Notes: generated by a model not told the origin, from the sequence alone. Positions 28,236 to 36,576 are shown, numbered from the stretch's first letter. The stretch: 64,000 nt of DNA from Streptomyces sp. NBC_01294 (GCF_035917235.1 NZ_CP108423.1:6105501-6169500), one strand, 5' to 3'. Made by a program: numbers and translations.

Positions 28236-28257
28236 ACAGGTGTGATACCGCTGTATG
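28233..28257. promoter_or_regulatory. dyad overlapping DUF2293 start codon
   Basis: CATACAG (28233-28239) and CTGTATG (28251-28257) form a perfect 7-bp inverted repeat with an 11-base spacer. The left arm contains the DUF2293 start codon. It may be an operator or an mRNA hairpin hiding the start. Confidence 0.45.
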
Positions 28258-28374
28258 GGCCTCATATCACCTGGTGGGGAAGGGAGGTTGATGTTTCATC
28301 GACTCTTCCGGGATGTCCTGTCACCCTTCTACGGTGGGGCGATGGACCGGGCGCCGGTCCACCGAGGAGGGCAC

Positions 28375-28746
28375 ATGGGTGGACGGCAGGCGACGACGGC
28401 ACGGCCCGCAGGGGCGTGCTTCGTCATGGTTCCGTCGGGCAGGGAGATAGTCATCCCGCCGGGCGGCTGTACCGGATGGCACTTCCACCGGGTCCGGCTG
28501 GAGGCCGTCGTCCTGGCGGGGACCCTCACCCGGGTGCTGCACGACCGCACCGTCGAGGTGCACACGGCCGGGACCACCTTCGTGGAACCCGCGGGTATCC
28601 GGCACATCCACCTGGGCCACAACCTCGGCACCGAGCCGGTCGTGCTGCACGTGACCCCCGAACTCCCCGACGGAATCCCCTTCTCCATACCGGCCCCCGC
28701 CCCGCCCGGTGTCACCTCGGAGATCTGCGAGGAGCACACCCACTGA
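28375..28746 (+). CDS. cupin-domain protein
   Basis: A 123-residue single-domain cupin. Motif 1 is GGCTGWHFHRVRLEAVVLAG and motif 2 is IRHIHLGHNLGTEPV; the His pair HFH and later HIH and H give likely metal ligands. A C-terminal extension (PFSIPAPAPPGVTSEICEEH) follows. No substrate is evident. The start is the ATG with GAGGAGGG three bases upstream; an ORF open further upstream has no ribosome site. Divergent from DUF2293 and convergent with the WGR protein gene, with only 30 bases between stops. Confidence 0.8.
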   Translation: MGGRQATTARPAGACFVMVPSGREIVIPPGGCTGWHFHRVRLEAVVLAGTLTRVLHDRTVEVHTAGTTFVEPAGIRHIHLGHNLGTEPVVLHVTPELPDGIPFSIPAPAPPGVTSEICEEHTH

Positions 28747-28776
28747 GCCCCGGCCGGGGAGGCCGGCCCTGCCTGC

Positions 28777-30222
28777 TCACACCAGTCGGCGTATTTCCCC
28801 GCGGACCCGGTAGAAGCCCCCTGAGGCGGCGTGCAGACCGTCGACCACGTACCGGGCGCCCGCCTCCCGGATCCCGCGCGGGAACTGCACGTTCCACGAG
28901 GGCTCGAAGCCGCCCGACACCACGTGGACCCGCATCCGGCCGCCCTGCTGGACGCACTCCACCACCACACCGCCCGCCGGCGCCGAGGCCATCGAAACCG
29001 TCGCCACCGCCGCGGCCGACGCGGCCGGGGTGAACACCGGCAGCGCCGCGGCCGACTTCACGTCCACCGGCGCCGGGACCGAGCCCTGCTGGGCCGACGC
29101 GATCGCCTGCTCGCTCGCATCCACGCAGACCAGCGAACCGTCGGTGGTGACGAGGTACAGCCGCTCGTCCAGGTACTGCATGGACAGCGCCGACCCGCCG
29201 CCGGTCCCCAGCTTCCACAGCCGCCGCCCGTCGGCGTCGAAGCAGTAGACCGAGGAGGAGGAGTCCGCGGCGAAGACGTGCCGTCCGTCGGGCGAGGTCG
29301 CGCACGAGTACACCGCGGCGTCACACGCGTAGGAGACCTCTATCGCGCCGGTGGCCTTCGACAGCCGCTGCACGGAGTTGCGGACCGTGCCCGCATACAC
29401 CGCGTGGTCCTCCTGCCAGCCGAACAGCACCCCGCCGGGGGTCCTGGTGTGCCACAACTGCCCGGTGCCGTCCGCGGCATAGGCCGTCACACCGCCGCTG
29501 TGCCCGTGGAAGACGGCGCGCTCGTCCGCCCGGACCATCCAGGCGCCCGTTCCGCCGGACTTGCGCGACCACTGGTGCTCGTCCTCGTGGTCGATGACGG
29601 TCAGGCCGCCACCCGCGTCGGAGACATTCAGAACGCCCTCGTGGATGTCGAGCCAGTAGATGTCCACATCCGCCGCGATCGTGTAGGCCCCGAAGGGAAC
29701 CTTCGACGACAGGTCGTACACCGTGCCGTCGTCACAGCCCGCGTATATCCAGAAGTCGTCCGCCACCAGGCACTTCACCCCGTCCGGCAGCGAATACCGG
29801 GCCAGCACCTCGCCGCCGTGGCTCAGCGTGTAGACGTCGCCGGCCTGGTTGCCGACCCAGCAGCGGTCCTCGTCCACATGGATCCCGAAGGCCGCGGAGC
29901 CGGTACGGAAACGCCACAGCACCGGAGCCACCGCGCGGGCCGTCGACGGCGCCGAGGTCACCTGGCGGCGGGTCACCGACCGGGCGGCGCGCTGCCCCTG
30001 CACGGCCGGGGCGTACCCCTTGCGTACCTTCTCCCCGACCTTCTTGGCGGCGGCCGCCCGGGCCTTCTCGGCGGTCGGGAACGAGGAGACCGTCAGCTGG
30101 CCGTCCGCGCCGATGCGTCCGTACCGCACGGAGACGGCCGTGCCGTCCACGGTCACCTCGTAGAACTTGTGCGCCCCGCCGCCATCCTGCGACAGCTCCA
30201 GGTACGTCGTCTCCCGAGCCAT
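28777..30222 (-). CDS. WGR-domain beta-propeller protein
   Basis: A 481-residue protein. Residues 5-75 are a WGR domain (TYLELSQDGGGAHKFYEVTV, then AVSVRYGRIGADGQLTVSSF with TAEKARAAAAKKV), found in PARPs and in bacterial nucleic-acid proteins. Residues about 100-400 form a PQQ/WD-like beta-propeller with blades such as WVGNQAGDVYTLSHGGEVLA and VYCFDADGRRLWKLGTGGGS. The last 80 residues are Ala/Val-rich, then a small domain with GGFYRVRGEIRRLV. There is no signal peptide. GGGGAGGGG precedes the ATG. A full RecA-NDp/PafBC-type motif lies at 30287-30309. No enzymatic activity is evident; a nucleic-acid-binding damage-response role is inferred. Confidence 0.85.
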   Translation of the reverse strand: MARETTYLELSQDGGGAHKFYEVTVDGTAVSVRYGRIGADGQLTVSSFPTAEKARAAAAKKVGEKVRKGYAPAVQGQRAARSVTRRQVTSAPSTARAVAPVLWRFRTGSAAFGIHVDEDRCWVGNQAGDVYTLSHGGEVLARYSLPDGVKCLVADDFWIYAGCDDGTVYDLSSKVPFGAYTIAADVDIYWLDIHEGVLNVSDAGGGLTVIDHEDEHQWSRKSGGTGAWMVRADERAVFHGHSGGVTAYAADGTGQLWHTRTPGGVLFGWQEDHAVYAGTVRNSVQRLSKATGAIEVSYACDAAVYSCATSPDGRHVFAADSSSSVYCFDADGRRLWKLGTGGGSALSMQYLDERLYLVTTDGSLVCVDASEQAIASAQQGSVPAPVDVKSAAALPVFTPAASAAAVATVSMASAPAGGVVVECVQQGGRMRVHVVSGGFEPSWNVQFPRGIREAGARYVVDGLHAASGGFYRVRGEIRRLV

Positions 30223-30286
30223 GACAAACCCCTCCCCAAAAGGCAGGGCCGCCGGCTCCCTTTCCGCCGGTGATCCCTCGTGAAAA

Positions 30287-30309
30287 ACGTTAGGGCCGAC
30301 CACTGACAA
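30287..30309 (-). promoter_or_regulatory. RecA-NDp/PafBC-type damage promoter of WGR gene
   Basis: On the minus strand TTGTCAGTG (30309-30301), eight bases, then TAACGT (30292-30287): full match to TTGTCRGTG-N8-TANNNT. Its -35-like half overlaps a GACAAT (30305-30310) that could be the -10 of the divergent kinase-like gene. Confidence 0.75.
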
Positions 30310-30316
30310 TGGGCCG

Positions 30317-30967
30317 GTGCAGTGGGAAGCGATCACATGGCAGCGGATGGCCGAGCGGCTCGCCGGTCACCTCGGCGACCCCGGGAACGCCGCCGCCGGG
30401 CAGGGCGGTTGGCAGCGTGTCGGCGTGGACGGAGCGCCCGCCGCCGGCACCGGCGTGCTCGCCGGGCGGCTCGCCGAGGCGCTGCGGCTGCGCGGGCGCC
30501 CGGTCCTGGTGGTGCCGGCCGACGGCTTTCTGCGGCCGGCCTCCCTCCGCTTCGAGTTCGGCCGCGAGGACGTGGACACGTACCTGGGCGGCTGGTACGA
30601 CACGGCCGCGCTCTGGCGGGAGGTGTTCGGGCCGACGGATCCCGGTGGCAGCGGGCGGGTGCTGCCGGACCTCTGGGACCCGGTGACCGACCGGGCGACC
30701 CGCAGCCCGTACGTCGAACTTCCGGCCGGAGGTGTGCTGCTCGTGCACGGGCCGTTGCTGCTGGGGCAGTGGTTTCCCTTTGACTTGAGCGTTCACATCC
30801 GGCTGTCGGAGGGGGCGTTGGTGCGGAGGACTGAGGAGGCTGCGGGGTGGACGGTGCCGGCGTTCGCGCGCTACGAGGCCGAGGTGGATCCGGGGGCGGT
30901 CGCGGATGTGGTGGTGCGGGCCGACGATCCCAGGCATCCCGCCTGGACCGGGATCCGGGGGCGGTGA
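30317..30967 (+). CDS. uridine kinase-like protein with degenerate P-loop
   Basis: A 216-residue protein with the uridine/nucleoside kinase fold: RVGVDGAPAAGTGVLAGRLA, then VVPADGFLRPASLRFEFG, YVELPAGGVLLVHGPLLLG and a C-terminal FARYEAEVDPGAVADVVVRA. In true kinases the P-loop reads GxxxxGK(S/T); here Lys is Thr45 and the following residue is Gly46, so phosphate binding is doubtful. The ADGF segment resembles the catalytic Asp region. It starts at GTG six bases after GACAAT and has no ribosome site, so it is probably leaderless. Divergent from the WGR gene; the promoters overlap. Confidence 0.75.
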   Translation: MQWEAITWQRMAERLAGHLGDPGNAAAGQGGWQRVGVDGAPAAGTGVLAGRLAEALRLRGRPVLVVPADGFLRPASLRFEFGREDVDTYLGGWYDTAALWREVFGPTDPGGSGRVLPDLWDPVTDRATRSPYVELPAGGVLLVHGPLLLGQWFPFDLSVHIRLSEGALVRRTEEAAGWTVPAFARYEAEVDPGAVADVVVRADDPRHPAWTGIRGR

Positions 30968-31040
30968 GGATCACTTGTGCGGGGTGCGGGTGCCGCTGCG
31001 CGGAGCTGGTCCCCGCCCCGCCCTTTCTCCGTTTCCCGGG

Positions 31041-31181
31041 CGCTGCCCGGACCCGCGCCTCAAACGCCGGCGAGGCTTGAAGATCGGGGCTCCGCCCCGG
31101 ACCCCGCGCCTCAAACGCCGGCGGGGCTGAGAGGTTGGGGCGTTGCCCGGACCCGCGCCTCAAGCGCCGCCGGGGCTGGAG
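31041..31181. repeat. three tandem GC-rich palindromic repeat units
   Basis: Copies of CGCGCCTCAAACGCCGGCG-type sequence with GCGCCTCAA at 31055, 31106 and 31155 (periods 51 and 49). They fill the 263-base gap between the kinase-like gene and psuK together with G-rich sequence (31181-31230). Nothing else is seen in the gap. They probably act as a shared 3' boundary. Confidence 0.85.
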
Positions 31182-31230
31182 GAGGGCCGGTGGGGCTGGA
31201 GGTTGTGTTGGGTGGGCCGGTGGGGTGGGG

Positions 31231-32130
31231 TTATGGGCGGCCGCCCGGGTGGGTTATGGCCTGGGCTGCGGCTTGGCAGCCCGTGCGGGTGGCTTCCGCG
31301 GGGGTTGCGCCGTCCAGGCGGGCCGCCAGGAAGGCGCCGGTGAAGGCGTCGCCGGCGCCCGTGGAGTCCACCGCTTCGACCGGCTCCGCCTCGACCTCGG
31401 CGGTGATCCGGCCCCGTTCGGCGACCAGCGCCCCGCCCGCGCCCAGGGTGACCACCACCAGCGGCACCCGCCGGCTCAGCTCCGCCGCCGCCCGGGCCAC
31501 CCCCGCCGGCTCCGGCAGCCCGGCCAGCAGCCGGGCCTCGTCCTCATTGGGCAGCAGGACGGACGCCCCCGCCACGGCGTCGAGGAAGCGCTGCGGCCCC
31601 AGCGTGACCAGGAATCCGGCCGAGGCGGGGTCCACGCTCACCGGCACGCCCCGCGTCCGGGCCGCCCGCAGCGCGACCATGGCCAGCTCCCGGCTGCTGT
31701 CGGCGAAGAACAGGTAGCCCGACAGGTGGAGGTGAGCCGCCCCGTCCAGCAGGGAGGGGGCCCAGTCGGCGGGGCACAGCCGCAACGAGGCCCCGCTGTC
31801 CGTCAGGAAGGTCCGTTCCGCGTCCTTGCCGACCAGCGCGACCACCGTCCCGGTCGGCTCCTCCGGGTCGATCACCAGCCGCGGCCGCACCCCCGCGTCC
31901 ACCAGCGCCCGTTCGTGCCACCGCGCCGATTCGGCGCCCACCCGCGCCAGGAGGCGTACCTCCGCCGTCCCCGTACGGGCCGCCCAGCACGCCGCGTTGG
32001 CCCCGGCGCCGCCCGGCAGGGTCCGGATGCGGGCTGCGGTGTCGGTGGCCGGAGCGAGTGGCTCCGGATGTATCGCCACCACGTCCGTCACCACGTCCCC
32101 GACGACGAGCAGCGCGCCGGCCGCGGTCAT
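31231..32130 (-). CDS. psuK: PfkB-family pseudouridine kinase
   Basis: A 299-residue ribokinase-fold enzyme. The signatures are LPGGAGANAACWAARTG near residue 40 and DSTGAGDAFTGAFLAARLDG with the catalytic Asp near the C-terminus. The PfkB family phosphorylates sugars and nucleosides. Assignment to pseudouridine kinase rests on coupling to psuG: the ATG overlaps the psuG stop (ATGA). It would make pseudouridine 5'-phosphate from free pseudouridine. Ribokinase-type activity on another sugar remains possible. The 3' flank is the palindromic repeat cluster. Confidence 0.82.
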   Translation of the reverse strand: MTAAGALLVVGDVVTDVVAIHPEPLAPATDTAARIRTLPGGAGANAACWAARTGTAEVRLLARVGAESARWHERALVDAGVRPRLVIDPEEPTGTVVALVGKDAERTFLTDSGASLRLCPADWAPSLLDGAAHLHLSGYLFFADSSRELAMVALRAARTRGVPVSVDPASAGFLVTLGPQRFLDAVAGASVLLPNEDEARLLAGLPEPAGVARAAAELSRRVPLVVVTLGAGGALVAERGRITAEVEAEPVEAVDSTGAGDAFTGAFLAARLDGATPAEATRTGCQAAAQAITHPGGRP

Positions 32131-33059
32131 GCGCGCGCCGCCCAGGCCCCCGCGATCCGGGCTCCGAGCCGTACGTTGCCGCGCACCGCCGCCAGGTTCG
32201 CCTCCAGCGAGGCCCCGTCCGTCGCCCGTACCAGGAACCCCAGCAGGAACGGGGTCACCGCCTGCCCCGTGATCCCCTGCTCGCGGCATGCGGTGAGCGC
32301 CTCGGCCAGCACCCGGTCGTGCAGTTCCGGATCCAGCTGCAGGTCCTGCGCCACCGGATTGGCCACCAGCAGCGCCGACTCCGGTCCGCCCAGCGCGTCC
32401 TGGGCCGCCATCACCGCCGCCACCTCCTCGGGCCGGTGCACGGTCCAGTCCACCGGCTCACCGGAATCGGCCAGGTAGAACCCGGGGAAGCGCCCCGTCC
32501 CGTACCCGAGCACCCCCACCCCCAGCGTCTCCAGCCGCTGCAGCGTGGCCGGTACGTCCAGGATCGACTTCACCCCCGCGCACACCACGGTGATCCGCGT
32601 CCGCGCCAGCAGCGAGAGGTCCGCCGACTCGTCCTGCGTCTGCGCCCACTCCCGGTGTACGCCGCCCAGCCCGCCCGTGGCGAAGACCCGCAGGCCCGCC
32701 CGGGCGGCCAGGAAGGCCGTCGCGGACACCGTCGTCGCCCCGGTCGCCCCTGCCGCCAGCGCGGGTGCCAGATCCCGGTGGCCGAGCTTGCGCACGCCGT
32801 CGCCGCCCGCGATCCGCTCCAGCCGCGACTTGTCCAGGCCCGCGTACGCCACCCCGTCCACGACCGCGATCGTCGCCGGAACAGCACCCTCCGCGCGGAC
32901 CAGCGCCTCCAGTTCCAGGCCCACCTCCAGGTTGCGGGGGCGGGGCAGGCCGTGCGCGAGGATCGTCGACTCCAGGGCCACCACGGGCTTGCCCCGGGCG
33001 AGTGCCTCGCGTACCTCGTCCGACAGGACCGGGACCTCAGATGTTGTGTGCTGTGACAT
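32127..33059 (-). CDS. psuG: pseudouridine-5'-phosphate glycosidase
   Basis: A 310-residue enzyme that splits pseudouridine 5'-phosphate to uracil and ribose 5-phosphate. Family marks are VVALESTILAHGLPRPRNLE, PATIAVVDGVAYAGL, the lysine-bearing RKLGHRDLAPALA, TVSATAFLAARAGLRVFATG, VVCAGVKSILDVPATLQRLE and LLVANPVAQDLQLD. MSQHTT is chosen as start because GGATGGGGAC lies just before; an ATG four codons earlier lacks a ribosome site. It forms an operon with psuK for salvage of modified nucleosides from RNA turnover. Divergent from the methyltransferase at 33142. Confidence 0.95.
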   Translation of the reverse strand: MSQHTTSEVPVLSDEVREALARGKPVVALESTILAHGLPRPRNLEVGLELEALVRAEGAVPATIAVVDGVAYAGLDKSRLERIAGGDGVRKLGHRDLAPALAAGATGATTVSATAFLAARAGLRVFATGGLGGVHREWAQTQDESADLSLLARTRITVVCAGVKSILDVPATLQRLETLGVGVLGYGTGRFPGFYLADSGEPVDWTVHRPEEVAAVMAAQDALGGPESALLVANPVAQDLQLDPELHDRVLAEALTACREQGITGQAVTPFLLGFLVRATDGASLEANLAAVRGNVRLGARIAGAWAARA

Positions 33060-33141
33060 GTCCCCATCCATGGCACGGGATTGACGCCCCCAAACGCACT
33101 CCCGCCACACCCGTCCCAACCTGTCCGAGTAGCGTTCCCTC

Positions 33142-33927
33142 ATGGACACGCGGGGCTTCTACGACGAGCTGGCCGAGCGCTACGACCTCATGTACGCCGA
33201 CTGGGACGCGAGCATCCGCCGTCAGGGGCGGGCCCTCGACGCCCTGCTCACGGCCGCGCTGGGCCCGGGGCCGCACACGGTCCTCGACAACGCCTGCGGC
33301 ATCGGCACCCAGGCGCTGGGCCTCGCCCTGCTGGGCCACCGGGTCACCGGGACCGACCTCAGCCCCGTCTCCGCCGCCCGCGCCGCCCGCGAGGCCGAGG
33401 CGCGGGGGATCGCCCTGCCCGTCGCCGCCGCGGACATGCGGGCCCTGCCCTTCGCGGACGCCTCCTTCGCCGCCGTGGTCTGCGCCGACAACGCCCTGCC
33501 GCACCTGCTGACCGCCCGGGACGTGCGCGCGGCGCTGGCCGAAACCCTGCGGGTGCTGCGCCCCGGCGGCCTGCTGCTGCTCTCCACCCGCCCGTACGGG
33601 GAACTGCGCCGGGCCAGGCCGCAGAGCGAGGCCCCGCACGTCCGCACGGGCCCCGAGGGCCGGACCGTCACCTTCCAGCTGTGGCACTGGCACCCCGACG
33701 GGGAGCGGTACGACCTGGAGCTCTTCCAGCTGCTGCCGACCGGCGACACCTGGACCACGCGGACGTCGACCGCGACGTACTGGGCGCTCGCGGAGGAGGA
33801 GACGGCGCAGTACGCCGGACAGGCCGGCTTCGCTGACCCGCTCTGGCACGCACCGGCCGACACCGGATTCCACCAGCCGGTCCTCGCCGCCAGGCGCCCG
33901 GCCGGACCCGGGCGCTGGACAGGGTGA
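33142..33927 (+). CDS. class I SAM-dependent methyltransferase
   Basis: A 261-residue Rossmann methyltransferase. It opens GFYDELAERYDLMYADWDAS, with motif I TVLDNACGIGTQALGLALLG, motif II VTGTDLSPVSAARAAREAEA, then ADMRALPFADASFAAVVCAD and LRVLRPGGLLLLSTRPYG. This is close to the glycine/sarcosine N-methyltransferase-like group, but the substrate is unknown. TAGCGT ends six bases before the ATG with no ribosome site, so the transcript is probably leaderless. Confidence 0.85.
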   Translation: MDTRGFYDELAERYDLMYADWDASIRRQGRALDALLTAALGPGPHTVLDNACGIGTQALGLALLGHRVTGTDLSPVSAARAAREAEARGIALPVAAADMRALPFADASFAAVVCADNALPHLLTARDVRAALAETLRVLRPGGLLLLSTRPYGELRRARPQSEAPHVRTGPEGRTVTFQLWHWHPDGERYDLELFQLLPTGDTWTTRTSTATYWALAEEETAQYAGQAGFADPLWHAPADTGFHQPVLAARRPAGPGRWTG

Positions 33928-34000
33928 CTCGTCCGCCGGGCCGTTCCTGGACGCTGTGGTCACCGCGCCGCGCGGGCGGGCCGCACTAGGCTGGCGCGCC

Positions 34001-34399
34001 ATGAGCACCAGCGATCACTCCGCCGTCCCAGCCCCCGCCCCCGCCCCCGACCTCGGCCCCGCCTCCTTCTCCTTCTCCGTCGCGGACGTCGAGCTGGAGG
34101 CCGACGACCTCGCCCCCGAGCAGATCGTCTCCGGCGACCCCGTCGTGACGGGCAAGGTGCTCTGGGAGTCGGCCGACGGCAAGCAGGTGCGCGGGATCTG
34201 GCAGATCACCCCCGGCGTGGTCACCGACATCGAGGCCAACGAGCTGTTCGTCGTGGTCAGCGGCCGCGCCACCGTCGAGGTCGAGGGCGGCGGGACCCTG
34301 GAGCTGGGGCCCGGCTCGGCGTGCGTGCTCCGGGAGGGCGACAAGACGACCTGGACCGTGCACGAGACGCTGCGCAAGGCCTACCACATCAGCTACTGA
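34001..34399 (+). CDS. cupin protein (DUF861-type)
   Basis: A 132-residue protein with a Pro/Ala-rich start and a cupin (DUF861, ureidoglycolate/ethanolamine type) core: VLWESADGKQVRGIWQITPG, TDIEANELFVVVSGRATVEV, GPGSACVLREGDKTTWTVHE. The EANE(L/S)F pattern replaces the usual His cluster, as in this subfamily. TAGGCT lies eight bases before the ATG and no ribosome site is seen, suggesting a leaderless message. The stop overlaps the end of the convergent MFS gene by 11 bases. Confidence 0.82.
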   Translation: MSTSDHSAVPAPAPAPDLGPASFSFSVADVELEADDLAPEQIVSGDPVVTGKVLWESADGKQVRGIWQITPGVVTDIEANELFVVVSGRATVEVEGGGTLELGPGSACVLREGDKTTWTVHETLRKAYHISY

Positions 34400-35717
34400 C
34401 GCCCTTCGTGGCAGGCGCGGCGACCACGGCGGCGGCCGGGGCGGGCACGGGATGGCGGCGCGCCGTGAACAGTGCGAGCGCGGCCATCGGCAGCAGCAGC
34501 GCGGCGCCGACGGCGTTCAGCCAGCCGTAGCCCGCTTGGGCCATGATCAGGCCGGCGGCCGCGCCGCCCACGCCCGCGGCCGTGTTCATCGTGAGGTCGC
34601 TCAGGCCCTGTACGGCGGCCCGTGCGGGCTGCGGCACCGAGTCGGTCAGCAGCGCCGAGCCGGACACCATCCCGGCGGACCAGCCGAGGCCGAGGAGGAA
34701 GAGGCCGAGCGTGCTCTGCCCGTGGCTGGGCCCGGCCGTCCCGGCGAGCAGCGCGGCGACCGACAGCAGTCCCGCGGCCAGGCCGATCACGGACAGCCGT
34801 CCGAGCCGGTCGGCGAGCCACCCCATCACGGGCGAGAAGGCGAACATGCCCGCGATGTGACCGCTGATCACGAGCCCGATGAGCTCCAGGCCGGCCCCGT
34901 GGTGGTCCAGGTCCATCGGGGTCATCACCATGATCGAGACCATGGTGGTGTGGGACACGGCGACGGTGACGAGGGCGAGCCGGGCCCGCGGCGAGGCCTT
35001 AACGGCGGTGAATCCGGCGCGCATCGAGCGGCTCTCGCGGGTCTGCTCCTCGGGTGCGGCGAGTGCCCGGGCCGTCAGCAGCGGGTCCGGGCGCAGGAGT
35101 ACGGCGATCAGCGTGCCGGTGAGCAGGAAGACGGCAGCGGCCCATACGAAGGGGCCCGCCGTCTCGGGTATGGAGGTCCCGGCGAAGCTGCGGCTGGCCG
35201 GGGCGGACAGGTTGGGGCCGAGCACCGCGCCGATGGTGGACGCCCACACGACGACGGAGATCGCCCGGGCCCGGCGGTCCGGGGCGGCGAGGTCCGCGGC
35301 GGCGAACCGGGCCTGCAGGTTGGCGGAGGAGGCGGCGCCGAAGGCGGCCATGCCGAGCAGCAGCAGCGGGAAGTTCCCGATCGTGGCGGCGAGCACGACG
35401 AGGCCCGCTCCGGCGGCCCCGATCGCGTAGGCCAGGACCAGCCCGGGGCGTCGGCCGCGCGCGGTCATCAGGGCGGCGAGCGGCAGCGAGACCACGGCGG
35501 TGCCGATCACCGAGGCGGTGGAGGCGAGGCCGGACATGGCCTCGGTGCCGCTGACCTCGGTGGCGAGCACGGGGGCCAGGGCGATGCTGATGGGCACGCC
35601 CAGGCCGCCGAGGACCTGGCCGGCGATGAGGACCCGGGAGGTGCGCCGCTGCAGCCGGGCCAGTTCCGGAAGGCCGAGCGGCGCCGCCGGCCGGTCCTTG
35701 CCGGGCGAGGCGGTCAC
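34389..35717 (-). CDS. MFS transporter
   Basis: A 442-residue transporter with 12 predicted membrane helices. After an N-terminal amphipathic stretch (LPELARLQRRTSRVLIAGQV) the first half has AALMTARGRRPGLVLAYAIG, the MFS motif A-like loop between helices 2 and 3; the second half repeats it as GWLADRLGRLSVIGLAAGLL. It resembles drug/proton antiporters of the DHA1/DHA2 type; the substrate is unknown. GTG is taken as start; the ORF remains open upstream without a ribosome site. Convergent with the cupin gene. Confidence 0.85.
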   Translation of the reverse strand: MTASPGKDRPAAPLGLPELARLQRRTSRVLIAGQVLGGLGVPISIALAPVLATEVSGTEAMSGLASTASVIGTAVVSLPLAALMTARGRRPGLVLAYAIGAAGAGLVVLAATIGNFPLLLLGMAAFGAASSANLQARFAAADLAAPDRRARAISVVVWASTIGAVLGPNLSAPASRSFAGTSIPETAGPFVWAAAVFLLTGTLIAVLLRPDPLLTARALAAPEEQTRESRSMRAGFTAVKASPRARLALVTVAVSHTTMVSIMVMTPMDLDHHGAGLELIGLVISGHIAGMFAFSPVMGWLADRLGRLSVIGLAAGLLSVAALLAGTAGPSHGQSTLGLFLLGLGWSAGMVSGSALLTDSVPQPARAAVQGLSDLTMNTAAGVGGAAAGLIMAQAGYGWLNAVGAALLLPMAALALFTARRHPVPAPAAAVVAAPATKGVSS

Positions 35718-35933
35718 GCCGTGCCCCGCTCGCGCGGGTGCGTGACACGGGGCGCGGGGGACGCGGACGCGGTGAGGCCGGGTGCGGCGGCAGCAGTAGT
35801 CACCGCCGCAGTGTGCCACCCCTTACTGCCCGGCGGAAGGTGACGGTGTCCCGGCGGTGACCGCAGGTCAGGCCGCCGTTCGGCACAGGGCCACGGTTCG
35901 GCACAGGGGCACCGTTCAGCACACGGGCGCTGT

Positions 35934-36497
35934 TCAGAACAGCGGCTGCGGCAGCACGCCCTCCAGTGCGAGCAGCTGTCGCTTCGTCTCCACGCCCCCG
36001 CCGAACCCGCCGATGCCCCCGTCGTTCTCCACGACCCGGTGGCAGGCCACCACCAGCGGCAGCGGATTCGACCCCATCGCGTTGCCCACGGCCTGGGCGG
36101 CGCCGGGCTGTCCGGCCCGGGCGGCCAGTTCCCCGTAGCCGACGACCGAGCCGTACGGCACGGACCGGTCGAGCTCCTGGAGCACCTGCCGGTTGAAACC
36201 GGAGCTGAGGCGCCAGTCCAGCGGCAGCTCGAAGCGCCGCAGCGAACCGGCGAAGTACGCGGCGAGCTGGCGTATCGGCTCGGCGAGGAGCACTTCCTCG
36301 CCCGGCGCGGGCCGCAGGGCGTCGGCGCCGAGCCGCGAGACGAGCGGGCCGATCATCCGGTCGACCCGGTCCGGCTCGGCATGGAACTCGACCCGGACCA
36401 GGCCGTCCGGGGTCGCGGCCAGGAGGAGGGGACCGATGTCGCTGGCGACGACGGTCCATTCGAGGTGCGGCCCGCGGGGCCGCTCGGTGCTGTCCAC
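35934..36497 (-). CDS. ogt: methylated-DNA-[protein]-cysteine S-methyltransferase
   Basis: A 187-residue suicide repair protein that removes alkyl groups from O6-alkylguanine. The C-terminal half has RQVLQELDRSVPYGSVVGYG, the DNA-binding turn AQAVGNAMGSNPLPLVV, then ACHRVV with acceptor Cys152, and GGFGGGVETKRQLLALEGVL. The usual PCHRV has Ala in place of Pro at 151. The GTG start has a G-rich sequence before it; TACGGT ends six bases upstream as part of a RecA-NDp/PafBC-type motif, so expression should rise with damage. Located between an exporter and GDPD. Confidence 0.92.
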   Translation of the reverse strand: MDSTERPRGPHLEWTVVASDIGPLLLAATPDGLVRVEFHAEPDRVDRMIGPLVSRLGADALRPAPGEEVLLAEPIRQLAAYFAGSLRRFELPLDWRLSSGFNRQVLQELDRSVPYGSVVGYGELAARAGQPGAAQAVGNAMGSNPLPLVVACHRVVENDGGIGGFGGGVETKRQLLALEGVLPQPLF

Positions 36498-36503
36498 GCC
36501 CCC

Positions 36504-36526
36504 ACCGTACGGCTCCCCCCTGACAA
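36504..36526 (-). promoter_or_regulatory. RecA-NDp/PafBC-type damage promoter of ogt
   Basis: Minus strand: TTGTCAGGG (36526-36518), eight bases, TACGGT (36509-36504). One mismatch to TTGTCRGTG-N8-TANNNT. Six bases separate the -10 from the GTG start, so the message is probably leaderless. Confidence 0.65.
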
Positions 36527-36536
36527 CCCCGCCGCC

Positions 36537-36576
36537 GATCGCCCCGATCGCCCCGATCGCCCCGATCGCCCCGATC
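36537..36576 (+). repeat. GATCGCCCC 9-bp tandem repeat
   Basis: Four exact copies of GATCGCCCC (36537-36572) followed by GATCGAGCT. It lies between ogt and GDPD, upstream of the ogt promoter. Confidence 0.9.
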
